64,000 bases of DNA from Tumebacillus avium (GCF_002162355.1 NZ_CP021434.1:528501-592500), one strand, 5' to 3'; positions 8,036 to 16,694 are shown, counted from the stretch's first letter. Numbers and translations: made by a program. The notes: generated by a model from the sequence alone, not told the origin.

Positions 8036-9229
8036 TTATAACATCGGGATGGTGACGGCCAAGCTTGGGCTTTCGGCACCGTGATCGTCTTCATTGCGGA
8101 TGAAGAACGAGACGTTCAAGACGCTGTTCTCGCTGGTCGGAGTGCCGTAGACAGGGATAGTGAAGGTGCCCGTCTCACCGCTGTCATTGTAAACGCCGCC
8201 GCGCAGATCGGAACCGGCCGGACCTTGGACATTGACGTAGACGCCGGCCGGCACGTTCTCGACGACCACTGCGATCCCGTTCGCATCACGGTTGACGTGG
8301 ATCTGTTCGGCGAGCGGAGCATCCGGGATCACCGGGCAGGTAAATGCGGTGCGCGCCCCTTCCGTTTGGCCGGTTTTGGTCAAGGTGACGTAGACCGTTT
8401 GCATCCCGTCGAGACCTGCTGCCAGCTCGATCAGCGAATACTGGCTCTCATCAATCGTCGCTTCGCCCAGCAGCGTGCCTCCAACTGCTGCGTCATAGAC
8501 GCGCGCGGTATACCCCGGCAGCCCGTACACCGAGACCGTGTCGGAGCCGGTGTAATAGTTCTCCAAGGTGACAGCTTTCTGTACATCCAGTGTGACCTGC
8601 ACCGGAACCAGCGCTGTTTCGGCGTGGTTGATCAAGTAGGAGACGTAGACGGTTTCCGGCAAGGTGTCGGCGTTGAACATGATCGAAACGGGCGCTGCCG
8701 TGCCTTCCGCGTTGAAGTTGCCCGCCAGGAATTGCGTTGCACCTGCCGACTCATACACATAGACCTCTGCGCCGGACGGAACGTTTTGCACCGTGACTTC
8801 ATACAGGCCGTGCCCGTAGGCAGCTGTCAGATCGTTGGCAGCAGGAGCCATCTCCGGTGTTGCCGTCGGGACGGCGGCGACCACTTTGTCGCTTTCCGCT
8901 TCGCCCGGAGCTTGCGCGGTGACGTAAATGTTCGTCAGATCGCCCAGACCCGCTTCGATCAAGACGGTCGCCAGCTCATAGTTGGGCACCCCATCACGGT
9001 CATAGTCGATGCCTTGCGAAATTCCCTCCGCCAGTTGCGTGTACACGCCATTTTCCAACTTGTAGACGCGAATGACCGTCCCAACCGGTGCGGGGACTTG
9101 CACCCGGTCGGCAGCGTTGGTGTAGTTGTCGATATGAACGTGCATCGTGGTGTCGGCTGAGACCCCAACAGGCGTTGCAAGCGAGGTGATCAGAACTGCT
9201 GCAGCCAATAACTTCGTAAATTTGCGCAC
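8036..9229 (-). CDS. Secreted protein with multiple Ig-like repeats
   Basis: About 397 residues. The GTG at 9229 is chosen because GGAGG lies 8 nt upstream; an earlier in-frame start would add 13 residues ahead of the signal peptide. The signal peptide (LLAAAVLITSLATPVGVSA) is followed by about four beta-sandwich repeats with motifs such as NYYTGSDTVSV, ARVYDAAVGGTLLGEA and TVYVTLTKTGQTEGAR. These match the paralogue at 2670-3602. No anchor motif or SLH domain is present, so it may be released. Function unknown. Confidence 0.8.
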   Translation of the reverse strand: MRKFTKLLAAAVLITSLATPVGVSADTTMHVHIDNYTNAADRVQVPAPVGTVIRVYKLENGVYTQLAEGISQGIDYDRDGVPNYELATVLIEAGLGDLTNIYVTAQAPGEAESDKVVAAVPTATPEMAPAANDLTAAYGHGLYEVTVQNVPSGAEVYVYESAGATQFLAGNFNAEGTAAPVSIMFNADTLPETVYVSYLINHAETALVPVQVTLDVQKAVTLENYYTGSDTVSVYGLPGYTARVYDAAVGGTLLGEATIDESQYSLIELAAGLDGMQTVYVTLTKTGQTEGARTAFTCPVIPDAPLAEQIHVNRDANGIAVVVENVPAGVYVNVQGPAGSDLRGGVYNDSGETGTFTIPVYGTPTSENSVLNVSFFIRNEDDHGAESPSLAVTIPML

Positions 9230-9339
9230 AATAGTACCTCCAGATAAATGAAATAGGAACAACAACAACCACTCACATTGTATTACATTATCTGGTAATC
9301 AAACACGTAAAAATTGCTATTTTGGAAGTTTGTTACAAA

Positions 9340-9366
9340 TAAAAAAACCACCCGTAGAGGGTGGTT
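9340..9366 (-). terminator. Intrinsic terminator after the flavin monooxygenase gene
   Basis: Stem ACCACCC/GGGTGGT followed on the minus strand by seven T, 20 nt past the stop at 9386. It ends the riboswitch-controlled operon. Confidence 0.85.
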
Positions 9367-9385
9367 GGACGCACTGCGGAATCAC

Positions 9386-10417
9386 TTATTGAAACTTCGG
9401 CATGACGTCTGTCGCAAAACGCTCCATCTCCTCGAGCTGCGGGGAGAACTGCAGGAGCAGCAGATCGACGCCTGCTTCCTCATACTCTTTGACGCGTGCG
9501 GCGATCTGTTCCGGGGTGCCGACGAGGTTCGGGCGCAGGCCGCGGTTGGAGACGCTGTAGTCTTGCAAGGTCAGCTTCTGCTCCAGCTGGGACTTGTTCA
9601 CAAAGTCGCCAAAGCCCGCGTAGCCTTTCATCGCATCTTCGCTTACGGTGGTGATGCGCTCAAGTTCCGCCTGCGCTGCCTCTTCCGTATCGCGGCAGAT
9701 GACGTAGGCTGCCATGCCAAACGACTTGAACGGCTCCAGACCCGCTTCGGCGCGGCGCGCTTTCATGTCGTCGATCTTCTTCTTGACCTCTTCCGGCGTG
9801 CCGCCATGCATCACATAGGCATCACAGTGCTCTGCGATCAGCTTCTTGCCGCGCTCGCTCTCCCCGCCCGCGTACAAAATCGGGTTGGGACGCTGCACCG
9901 GCTTGGGCGACAGTTTGGCATCTTCGACGTTGTAATAACGGCCCTTGTAGCTGAACGACTCCTCTGTCCACATGCCTTTGAGCACATCGACAAACTCCTG
10001 CGTGCGCTCGTAGCGCTCATCATGTTCGGCAAAATGCCCGCCGTATTGGCGCGCTTCTTCCGCCCACCACGCTGAAACGATGTTCAAAGTGAAGCGTCCG
10101 CCGGAGATCTGGTCGATGTTCGCCGCCATCTTTGCCGCCACCGCCGGGTTGTGGTAGCCGGGGCGGATCGCCGTCATGATCTCGATCTTTTCGGTCACCG
10201 ACGCCAGTGCCGCCGCCGTGCTCCACGCTTCCAGCACATCCTGCTCCACGCCTTTGATGTCGTTCAAATACAGCTCGGCGATCAGCGTTGTGCTGTAGCC
10301 CCACTTTTCGGCCGATTGAATCACCGTTTTTGCATAGTCGAACGTGGACGGCATGTTTTCATTTTCTACATTGCGCAGCCATCCGCCGAAGATCGGCAGC
10401 CAAAATCCAAATTTCAT
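9386..10417 (-). CDS. LLM-class FMNH2-dependent monooxygenase (alkanesulfonate/dimethyl sulfone monooxygenase-like)
   Basis: About 343 residues of the luciferase-like TIM-barrel family. Motifs such as GFWLPIFGGWLRNVE, LTLNIVSAWWAEEA, YAGGESERGKKLIA and RPNLVGTPEQIA match the SsuD/SfnG branch, which releases sulfur from organosulfonates or sulfones using reduced flavin. The ATG at 10417 has GGGGAG 9 nt upstream; an ATG three codons earlier abuts that site. It lies 31 nt downstream of yitJ with no terminator between, so it is probably in the same SAM-riboswitch operon, supporting a sulfur role. No partner flavin reductase is nearby. Exact substrate unknown. Confidence 0.85.
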   Translation of the reverse strand: MKFGFWLPIFGGWLRNVENENMPSTFDYAKTVIQSAEKWGYSTTLIAELYLNDIKGVEQDVLEAWSTAAALASVTEKIEIMTAIRPGYHNPAVAAKMAANIDQISGGRFTLNIVSAWWAEEARQYGGHFAEHDERYERTQEFVDVLKGMWTEESFSYKGRYYNVEDAKLSPKPVQRPNPILYAGGESERGKKLIAEHCDAYVMHGGTPEEVKKKIDDMKARRAEAGLEPFKSFGMAAYVICRDTEEAAQAELERITTVSEDAMKGYAGFGDFVNKSQLEQKLTLQDYSVSNRGLRPNLVGTPEQIAARVKEYEEAGVDLLLLQFSPQLEEMERFATDVMPKFQ

Positions 10418-10448
10418 TAGGTTCATCTCCCCAGATCATGTAGATCGT

Positions 10449-12338
10449 TTAAAAAGTGCTTGCCCGGCTGGTGACCTGTGTGATCTCGCGGACGTGTTTG
10501 GTCAGTTCGACCGTCATTTCGAAATAATTGAACGGCGTGATCAGATAGATGCCGTTATAATGTTTGACCGCTTCATCGAGCAGCTCTTTGCACATCTCGA
10601 CGCCTTCTGCCCGTGCAGCCGCGCCTTCGAAGCGCTTGATCCGCTCGCGGGACTTTTGCGAAATCTTGATGCCTGGCACTTCGTTGTGCAGAAACTCGGC
10701 GTTGCGCGTCGAGGTCAAAGGCATGATGCCGATGAAGATCGGGACTTTGATATGCGCGGTCGCTTCTTTGATCGCCAGCATCGTTTCCAGATCGTACACC
10801 GGCTGGGTCATGATGTAGTCCGCCCCCGCTTCGACTTTGCGTTCGAGGCGGGCGACCGCCGCGTCGAGGTTGCGCACATGCGGGTTGAACGCTGCGCCGC
10901 AGACGAAGCGGGCCTGATTCTTCATCGGACGCCCGGAGAAGGCGACGCCTTGGTTCAACTGTTTGACCATGCGGATCAGATCGAACGACGTCAGGTCAAA
11001 CACGGTGCTCGCCCCCGGCAGGTCGCCGACGCGGGCCGGATCGCCGGTGATGACGAGGATCTGATTGATGCCCAGCGCATGCAGCCCCATCAGGTGCGAC
11101 TGCTGCCCGATCAGGTTGCGGTCGCGGCAGGCGACGTGCACGACCGGCTCGATGCCCAGCTCCCGTTTGATGATCGAGCCAAGCGCCATGTTGCTCATCC
11201 GCGTGGTCGCCAGCGAGTTGTCGGCGATGGTGATCGCGTCCGCCCCCGCCTTGTACAGCTCATGGGAGCCTTCGACATAGCGCTCCACATCCAGATCGCG
11301 CGGCGAGTCGAACTCGACGATGATCGTGTGCCGTTTCTCCACGAGGTCGACGATGGTCGGCATCTCGCTCTGCTGGAAGCGCACCACTTCGCGCTCAAAC
11401 ACTTCGATGCGCGGGGCGTTCTCCGGGTTGACACGCGGGCGGCGCTTCAGGCCGGACACGGCGCCTGCGATCGCCTGGATATGCTCCGGCGTTGTGCCGC
11501 AGCAGCCGCCGATCAGCGATACGCCTTGCTCCCACAGTTTGACCGCACTATCTCCAAAATACTGATAATTGGGCTTATAGGCAAACTCTCCGTCGACGAT
11601 CGCCGGGCGGCCTGCGTTCGGGAACGCCGACAAGCCCAGCCCTTCCGGCACCACCGCCCGCTCCAGCGCCCGCAAGATCTCGGCCGGACCGAGGCGGCAG
11701 TTCAGGCCAACCATGTCGGCGCCCGCTTCTTTCAATTTAAAATACGCATCGCTGAGCAGGTAGCCGTCCCGGGTGCGCTCGACATCGAGCAGCGAGCACT
11801 GGGCGATGATCGGCACACCGGAGGATGCGACGAGCGGACGCACCACGTCGAGCGCGAGGAGCAGTTCTTCCAGATCGAAGAACGTCTCCAGCACCAGACC
11901 GTCCACGCCTTCGTGAAGCAACGCCACCGCCTGTTCCTCAAAAGAGTCGCGGAACTCTTCGACATTGGCGGTCATCACGCGGGCCGCCGCGATCGAGCCG
12001 ATGCTGCCGACGACAAACGCATCCGCTTCGGCGATCTCCACCGCCTGGCGGGCAAGCTGTACAGCCGCGCGGTTGATCCGCGTCGTCTTGCGCTCCAGCC
12101 CGTAGCGGGCGAGCGCTTCGCGGTTCGCCGCGTAGGAGTTGGTCTCGATCACCTGCGCTCCTGCACGCAAGTACGCCATGTGGGCTTCGCGCACCCACTC
12201 TTGATTTTTCAAACACAACTCCTCGGTTGAAGAGCCGACCGCATGGCCTTGCTGGTACAGCCACGTCGCCATCGCGCCGTCGCCGATCAGCACGTCTGTG
12301 CCAAGTTTTTGCCGAAACAACTCATGCCGACTGCTCAC
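10449..12338 (-). CDS. yitJ: Bifunctional homocysteine S-methyltransferase / methylenetetrahydrofolate reductase
   Basis: About 629 residues. Residues 1-290 are the homocysteine methyltransferase domain, with zinc ligands in GLNCRLGP and the GGCCGTTPEHI motif (two adjacent Cys). Residues ~310-610 are a MetF-type FAD-containing reductase (ADAITIADNS, ITGDPARVGD, GAAFNPH). YitJ proteins couple 5,10-methylene-THF reduction to methionine formation. The GTG at 12338 is preceded by GGGAGGATGCAGC; the open frame runs further upstream into the riboswitch leader, but no ribosome site supports that. Expression is controlled by the SAM riboswitch upstream. Confidence 0.93.
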   Translation of the reverse strand: MSSRHELFRQKLGTDVLIGDGAMATWLYQQGHAVGSSTEELCLKNQEWVREAHMAYLRAGAQVIETNSYAANREALARYGLERKTTRINRAAVQLARQAVEIAEADAFVVGSIGSIAAARVMTANVEEFRDSFEEQAVALLHEGVDGLVLETFFDLEELLLALDVVRPLVASSGVPIIAQCSLLDVERTRDGYLLSDAYFKLKEAGADMVGLNCRLGPAEILRALERAVVPEGLGLSAFPNAGRPAIVDGEFAYKPNYQYFGDSAVKLWEQGVSLIGGCCGTTPEHIQAIAGAVSGLKRRPRVNPENAPRIEVFEREVVRFQQSEMPTIVDLVEKRHTIIVEFDSPRDLDVERYVEGSHELYKAGADAITIADNSLATTRMSNMALGSIIKRELGIEPVVHVACRDRNLIGQQSHLMGLHALGINQILVITGDPARVGDLPGASTVFDLTSFDLIRMVKQLNQGVAFSGRPMKNQARFVCGAAFNPHVRNLDAAVARLERKVEAGADYIMTQPVYDLETMLAIKEATAHIKVPIFIGIMPLTSTRNAEFLHNEVPGIKISQKSRERIKRFEGAAARAEGVEMCKELLDEAVKHYNGIYLITPFNYFEMTVELTKHVREITQVTSRASTF

Positions 12339-12410
12339 GCTGCATCCTCCCTCTCTTTGTCGTAGTGCTTCGATGTAGTAGTGCTCCGATAACGGAATAA
12401 AGTCCGAATA

Positions 12411-12449
12411 TAAAAGAAAACGCCTCTTCTTTGGCATAAGAAGAGGCGT
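12411..12449 (-). terminator. Terminator of the SAM riboswitch expression platform
   Basis: A 9-bp stem (CGCCTCTTC with GAAGAGGCG) followed on the minus strand by TTTTCTTTTA. It lies between the SAM aptamer and yitJ, as expected for a premature terminator formed when SAM is bound. Confidence 0.85.
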
Positions 12450-12473
12450 GAATACGCATAGGAAAACTGCGAA

Positions 12474-12600
12474 CCTCTCTTATCTGCCAAGCCGCATCAT
12501 CATGCGGCCTTGCTGGAATTGGCACCTAATCGCAGCTAGTTGCTACCGGTTGCCGAGGCTTCAAAGGGCCAGTCCCTCCACCTCTCTGGATAAGAGCTTG
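12474..12600 (-). promoter_or_regulatory. SAM-I (S-box) riboswitch aptamer
   Basis: Read on the minus strand, it has all the S-box landmarks: P1 strands CTCTTATC and GATAAGAG, AGAGAGGTGGAGGGACTGGC, GATGAAGCC-type TTTGAAGCCTCGGCAACC, AGGTGCCAATTCC, and a P4 hairpin CCGCATgatgATGCGG. S-box aptamers bind S-adenosylmethionine and stop transcription of methionine genes. Target genes here are yitJ and probably the downstream flavin monooxygenase. Confidence 0.96.
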
Positions 12601-12669
12601 CTTACTATGTGGTTGCAGTTAGAATAGCACCGTTTCTCGTTGTCTGTCAATGGTCGTTTCGGCTCTGTT

Positions 12670-14175
12670 TTAGTTGTAGTTCAGCCAGATGCTCTTGATC
12701 TGCGTGTAGTTCTCCAGCGCGTATTCGCCCATCTCGCGCCCGATGCCCGACTGCTTGTAGCCGCCAAACGGCGACGCTGCGTCAAACATATTGTAGCAGT
12801 TGATCCAGACGGAACCTGCCTTCAGCTTGTGCGCAACATTAAACGCCGTGTTCATGCTTTGCGTCCAGACGCCGGCTGCGAGGCCGTAGGTGGACAGGTT
12901 GGCGCGCTTGATCACATCGTCGATGTCGTCAAACGGCATCGCCGCGACCACCGGGCCAAAGATCTCTTCCTGCGCGATCGCCATGTCGTCCTGCACATCG
13001 TAAAACACGGTCGGGCGGACAAAATAGCCGTTCGCGAGGTCGCCATCCGCACGGGAGCCGCCCGTCGCGACTTTTGCCCCCTGCTCGATGCCTTTTTCAA
13101 TGTAGGAAGTGACGCGGTTCAACTGCTCGCCGGTCACCAGCGGCCCCATCGTCGTTTTCGGATCAAGGCCGTGGCCTTGGCGAACCTTCTTGTCGGCATA
13201 GGACACCATGTCGGACAAGGCGTTGTCATAGACGCTCTTGTGGATGTACAGGCGAGAACCTGCCGAGCAGACCTGGCCCTGGTTGAAGAAAATCGCCTGC
13301 ATCGCGCCCGGCACAGCACGGGTGAAGTCAGCATCCGGGAACACGATGTTCGGGCTCTTGCCGCCGAGCTCCAAGGAGACGCGCTTCAGGTTGTCGGCCG
13401 CATAGCCCATGATCAGTTTGCCGACTTCGGTCGAGCCGGTAAATGCCACTTTGTCAACGTCCGGATGGGTCGCCAGCGCTTTGCCTGCCGTTTCGCCGAA
13501 GCCCGGAATGATGTTGACGACGCCCGGAGGGAAGCCTGCTTCCTGGATCAATTTTGCCAAATACAGCGCGGAGAGCGGGGTCTGCTCAGCCGGCTTGAGC
13601 ACGACCGTGCAGCCGGTCGCCAGTGCTGCGCCGAGCTTCCACGCTGCCATCATCAGCGGGAAGTTCCACGGGATGATCTGGCCAACGACGCCGATCGGTT
13701 CGCGGCGGACGTAGTTGTGCATGTTCGGCACGTTGACCGGAATCACGTCGCCGGAGATCTTCGTCGCCCAGCCTGCATAATAGCGGAAATGCTCGATGGT
13801 CAGCGGCACATCCGCGTGTTTCGCTTCACGGATCGGCTTGCCGTTGTCGAGCGTCTCGATCTCGGCAAAAACATCGGCGTCGCGCTCGATCAGGTCGGCC
13901 AGCGTATAGATCAGGCGGGCGCGCTCCTGCGGCTGCATCCGCGTCCACGGGCCGTCTTCAAAAGCGTCGCGGGCAGCAGCGACCGCGCGGTTGATGTCTT
14001 CCTGATCGCCTTCCGATACATAGGCCAAAATTTCACCGTTTGCCGGGTTGTAGGTCGGGAAAGTCTTGCCGCTGGCCGCTTCGACAAACTGGCCGCCGAT
14101 GAACAACTTTTTGATCGTCTTGGATTTTACAAAATCCGCCGTGCGCGGATTGAGTTGAAATGCTGTGGTTTCCAT
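12670..14175 (-). CDS. NAD(P)-dependent aldehyde dehydrogenase
   Basis: 501 residues, normal length for a class 1/2 aldehyde dehydrogenase, oxidising aldehydes to acids. It has the general-base Glu in LELGGKSPN, the catalytic Cys in FFNQGQVCSAGSR, the cofactor motif FTGSTEVG and the C-terminal FGGYKQSGIGRE. The start has GAGGAGGCGC upstream. It appears monocistronic. Sequence details do not settle the physiological aldehyde. Confidence 0.94.
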   Translation of the reverse strand: METTAFQLNPRTADFVKSKTIKKLFIGGQFVEAASGKTFPTYNPANGEILAYVSEGDQEDINRAVAAARDAFEDGPWTRMQPQERARLIYTLADLIERDADVFAEIETLDNGKPIREAKHADVPLTIEHFRYYAGWATKISGDVIPVNVPNMHNYVRREPIGVVGQIIPWNFPLMMAAWKLGAALATGCTVVLKPAEQTPLSALYLAKLIQEAGFPPGVVNIIPGFGETAGKALATHPDVDKVAFTGSTEVGKLIMGYAADNLKRVSLELGGKSPNIVFPDADFTRAVPGAMQAIFFNQGQVCSAGSRLYIHKSVYDNALSDMVSYADKKVRQGHGLDPKTTMGPLVTGEQLNRVTSYIEKGIEQGAKVATGGSRADGDLANGYFVRPTVFYDVQDDMAIAQEEIFGPVVAAMPFDDIDDVIKRANLSTYGLAAGVWTQSMNTAFNVAHKLKAGSVWINCYNMFDAASPFGGYKQSGIGREMGEYALENYTQIKSIWLNYN

Positions 14176-14250
14176 TGATGCGCCTCCTCAAGTCGGGTAT
14201 GTAGGAGAATGTCCCACTCTCAACCTATGAGGAGTCTAGCAGAGGTATGA

Positions 14251-14796
14251 CTAGTCGATGTCGATGCCCATGAAAATCGCGTCGTAAAATGTCCCATCGA
14301 GATACATCGACCGGCGGTGCACGCCTTCCTGCACGAAGCCGAGCTTTTTGTAGACGTGGATCGCGCCGTGGTTGTCAACGCGTGTCACCAGGTTGATCTT
14401 GCGGACGATCCCGGTCGATTTAGCCCAGTCGAGCAAGAGGGTCAGCATGTGGGAGGCGATGCCGTGGCCCCAATATTTTTCACGGACGGTGATGCCGAAT
14501 TCACCGACGTGGCGCGAGCGCTGGCGGTGTCCGCCGGCGAAGTTGTTGACCGAGGCGATCTCCCCGTCGATCAGGCCGATCAGGAAAATTTTGTTGTCGC
14601 TTTGGATGTGGTCTTCGATGATCGCAACTTCCTGTTCCACAGTCGTGGTAAATTCGCCCGGGCCAAATCCGAGATAAGGGCTTTCGTAAGGAACTTGCTG
14701 CAGGTAGGCGACGATCGCGGCAGCGTCGTCCGGCGCTGCTTCGCGGATCGTCAGCGTGCGTCCGTCTTTCAGTTGGTGGGTGCGGGTGGTGTCCAT
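14251..14796 (-). CDS. GNAT family N-acetyltransferase
   Basis: 181 residues of the GNAT fold. The acetyl-CoA loop is WGHGIASHM and the C-terminal part has RVDNHGAIHVYKKLGFVQEG, typical of the RimL/spermidine-like branch. Start ATG has AGAGGGGACAG upstream. Substrate unknown. Confidence 0.88.
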   Translation of the reverse strand: MDTTRTHQLKDGRTLTIREAAPDDAAAIVAYLQQVPYESPYLGFGPGEFTTTVEQEVAIIEDHIQSDNKIFLIGLIDGEIASVNNFAGGHRQRSRHVGEFGITVREKYWGHGIASHMLTLLLDWAKSTGIVRKINLVTRVDNHGAIHVYKKLGFVQEGVHRRSMYLDGTFYDAIFMGIDID

Positions 14797-14874
14797 GATC
14801 TGTCCCCTCTTGTCATCTTTTATCCACCATTATAGCGTTTGTTTCGGGTAAAATGAGAGCAGGAGGTGTGCATC

Positions 14875-15441
14875 ATGGACTTTTTGTTAGACGCACCAAA
14901 TTCACAGGAGCAAGTCGCGCTCGATCAACTGATCGGCGAACAGCGCATGCTGCTTGTGCTCTTGCGCCACCTTGGCTGACCGCTGTGCAGAAGTTATCTC
15001 GCGCAGTTGCGTGAGTCCGCAGAAGAGATTACCCGTCACGGGGTGAAGATCGTCACCGTCGCTCCGGCGCCGGGCGACCAGTTGGCCCCGTTTATTGAAG
15101 AATACGGACCGTATCCGTTCCCGCTGTACGGCGACCCTACGAACGCCTTGTACCTCGCGCTGGGCAGCCGCCAGATGAGCAAATGGGACATGGTCAAGCT
15201 CGTCACCCGCGGCATCGTCACAGGCGGCGTCAAGATCTCCGAGATCGTGCCGAAAGACCCAGAGCAGCGCGAGATCTCGATGAAGGCGGCGAAGACGCAG
15301 GATGTGGCGCTGCAAGGAGGCACCTGCCTCTTGTCGGCAACGGGCGACATGCTCTGGCAGCATCGCGACCAGACGCCCGATGACCATGCGACGATCCCGA
15401 TGATTCTCGAGCAGATTAAGCAAAACGACCCGGTCCTGTAA
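14875..15441 (+). CDS. Peroxiredoxin-like protein, candidate selenoprotein with in-frame TGA (Sec35)
   Basis: 188 codons if the TGA at 14977-14979 is read as selenocysteine. The ATG at 14875 has AGGAGG 7 nt upstream, and there is no comparable site after the TGA. The protein is of the AhpC/TSA-like (PRXL2-type) thioredoxin-fold family, whose active site normally reads GCPLCR; here it is GUPLCR (U35, C38). Reading continues in the same frame with a well-conserved body (GVKIVTVAPAPGDQLAPF, GPYPFPLYGDPT, WQHRDQTPDDH). A SECIS-like hairpin follows the TGA. It would reduce peroxides or disulfides. The other reading is a stop mutation at exactly the catalytic Cys codon. No sel genes are in the window. 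Confidence 0.8.
14998..15015 (+). promoter_or_regulatory. SECIS-like hairpin downstream of the in-frame TGA
   Basis: CTCGCGC (14998-15004) pairs with GCGTGAG (15009-15015) through 7 bp including one G-U, with apical loop AGTT. The loop starts 25 nt after the TGA and carries G in its second position. Published bacterial SECIS features include a short stem, a G among the first two loop bases and a similar distance from the TGA. SelB binding is inferred. Confidence 0.65.
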
Positions 15442-15460
15442 GGACGGGTCGTTTTCTTTA
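15424..15460 (+). terminator. Intrinsic terminator after the peroxiredoxin-like gene
   Basis: A 12-bp stem with one bulged G (AACGACCCGGTCC with GGACGGGTCGTT) is followed by TTTTCTTTA. The TAA stop is in the loop, which shows that the full reading frame through the TGA is a real gene end. Confidence 0.85.
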
Positions 15461-15473
15461 TCCTGCTCAAAAA

Positions 15474-16103
15474 TTACTCAAAGCGCTCCGAAATCACCAG
15501 CTCGGACAGCGGAAGGCGCACAGAGTCATGGCCTTTTTCGGTGCCTTTGCCCAAGGTGATCATCATCGTCGGGAAGAAGCGGGACGGGATGTTCAGCTCG
15601 GCGACCAGCTGGTCGCGGTTGAAGCCGGCCATCGGGCAGGTGTCATAGCCGAGAGCGGTCGCCGCCAGCATCAGCTGCATCGCTGCGAAGGAAGAGTTGA
15701 TCAGCGCCGCATCGTGCCCAAACTGCGGCGGGTTGTTGGCGTAGGTCGGCTTGATTTGGCCAAGCAGCATGTCGGCGATCTCACGGGTCATGTTGCCCGC
15801 TTCCACCGCTTGGTTGTAGATCATGTCGGCCGCCTTGTCCGCTTCCTGGTCAGCCAGGATGATGATCACAGCCGGAGCGTCGACCACTTGCTGCTGGTTG
15901 TACGCGGTCGGCAGCAGCTTCTGCTTGTTGTCCTGGTTGGTCACCACGAGGAAACGCCAGTGCTGCAGGTTCCACGCCGACGGAGCGGTCGCAGCCAGCT
16001 CGAGGATCTGGTTCAGGTCCTCCTGCGGCATGGTCGGCTCGTATTTGCGTACAGAATGACGGGTACGCATCGCCTCTTGGGCGGTCATCTGTTGTTGCGT
16101 CAT
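15474..16103 (-). CDS. Nitroreductase family protein (NAD(P)H-FMN oxidoreductase)
   Basis: About 209 residues. It has the family signatures TRHSVRKYEP near the N-terminus (FMN phosphate contacts), APSAWNLQHWRFLVV, and ALGYDTCPMAGF with an ITLGKGTEK tail, close to the YodC/MhqN group that reduces quinones or nitro compounds. The ATG at 16103 is preferred because AAGAGG lies 8 nt upstream; a GTG three codons earlier overlaps it. It is convergent with the peroxiredoxin gene. Confidence 0.88.
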   Translation of the reverse strand: MTQQQMTAQEAMRTRHSVRKYEPTMPQEDLNQILELAATAPSAWNLQHWRFLVVTNQDNKQKLLPTAYNQQQVVDAPAVIIILADQEADKAADMIYNQAVEAGNMTREIADMLLGQIKPTYANNPPQFGHDAALINSSFAAMQLMLAATALGYDTCPMAGFNRDQLVAELNIPSRFFPTMMITLGKGTEKGHDSVRLPLSELVISERFE

Positions 16104-16172
16104 CGAAAACACCTCTTGTCCTGTTTATGTACTCGGCTTATCATAACAAAGTATACAAAAACGAGGTGACAC

Positions 16173-16643
16173 ATGGCAAACTACATTCAAGACCTGCGCG
16201 AGCTGGTTGGCAACACCAAGGTGATTCTGGTCGGCTGCGGCGTGCTCGTGTTTGACGCAGATGGCCGCCTGCTGTTGCACCGCCGCACCGATAACGGCAA
16301 ATGGGGCATTCCCAGCGGCTTCATGGAACTCGGCGAAAAGGCGGAAGAGACGGCACGGCGCGAAGTCTATGAAGAAACCGGCCTGCGCTTAGGTAAATTG
16401 GACTTCTTTGGCATCTACTCAGGCAAAGAGCGCGAAGTCACTTTGCCCAACGGCCATGAGCTGATGGCGGTGAAAATTGCCTTCACCTGCCGTGACTACG
16501 AGGGCGAGCCGCACGTCAATGATCACGAATCGCATGAAGTGCGCTTTTTCCCGCTGGAGGAGTTGCCCGCCGATTTCAATCCGACACAACTGCATTACCT
16601 CGAGGACTTGTTGTCGGGCGAAACGCCGCCTTTCATTAAATAA
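16173..16643 (+). CDS. NUDIX hydrolase
   Basis: 156 residues. The Nudix box GFMELGEKAEETARREVYEE followed by TGL is complete, with its metal-binding glutamates. Nudix enzymes hydrolyse nucleoside diphosphate-linked compounds; the N-terminal VGCGVLVFDADGRLLLHRRT is typical. The ATG follows ACGAGGTGAC. Divergent from the nitroreductase gene. Substrate unknown. Confidence 0.9.
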   Translation: MANYIQDLRELVGNTKVILVGCGVLVFDADGRLLLHRRTDNGKWGIPSGFMELGEKAEETARREVYEETGLRLGKLDFFGIYSGKEREVTLPNGHELMAVKIAFTCRDYEGEPHVNDHESHEVRFFPLEELPADFNPTQLHYLEDLLSGETPPFIK

Positions 16644-16663
16644 TTGTCAGACACTATTTTCCC

Positions 16664-16694
16664 AGCCTTCCGACCATCGCAGGAAGGCTTTTTT
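16664..16694 (+). terminator. Intrinsic terminator after the Nudix gene
   Basis: Stem AGCCTTCC/GGAAGGCT followed by six T. Confidence 0.87.

Noticed and set aside
10344..12230. A long open frame (over 600 codons) on the plus strand opposite yitJ
   Set aside because: It is antisense to a well-conserved enzyme, lacks a ribosome site, and has low-complexity Arg/His/Asp-rich content typical of GC-rich shadow frames.
12640..14178. A 512-codon plus-strand frame opposite the aldehyde dehydrogenase gene
   Set aside because: Shadow of a strongly conserved gene; no independent start signal or domain.
14977..14979. TGA as a plain stop with a downstream start at about 15007
   Set aside because: The later start has no ribosome site and would remove the active-site region, whereas the ATG at 14875 has an excellent site and reads in frame through the TGA.
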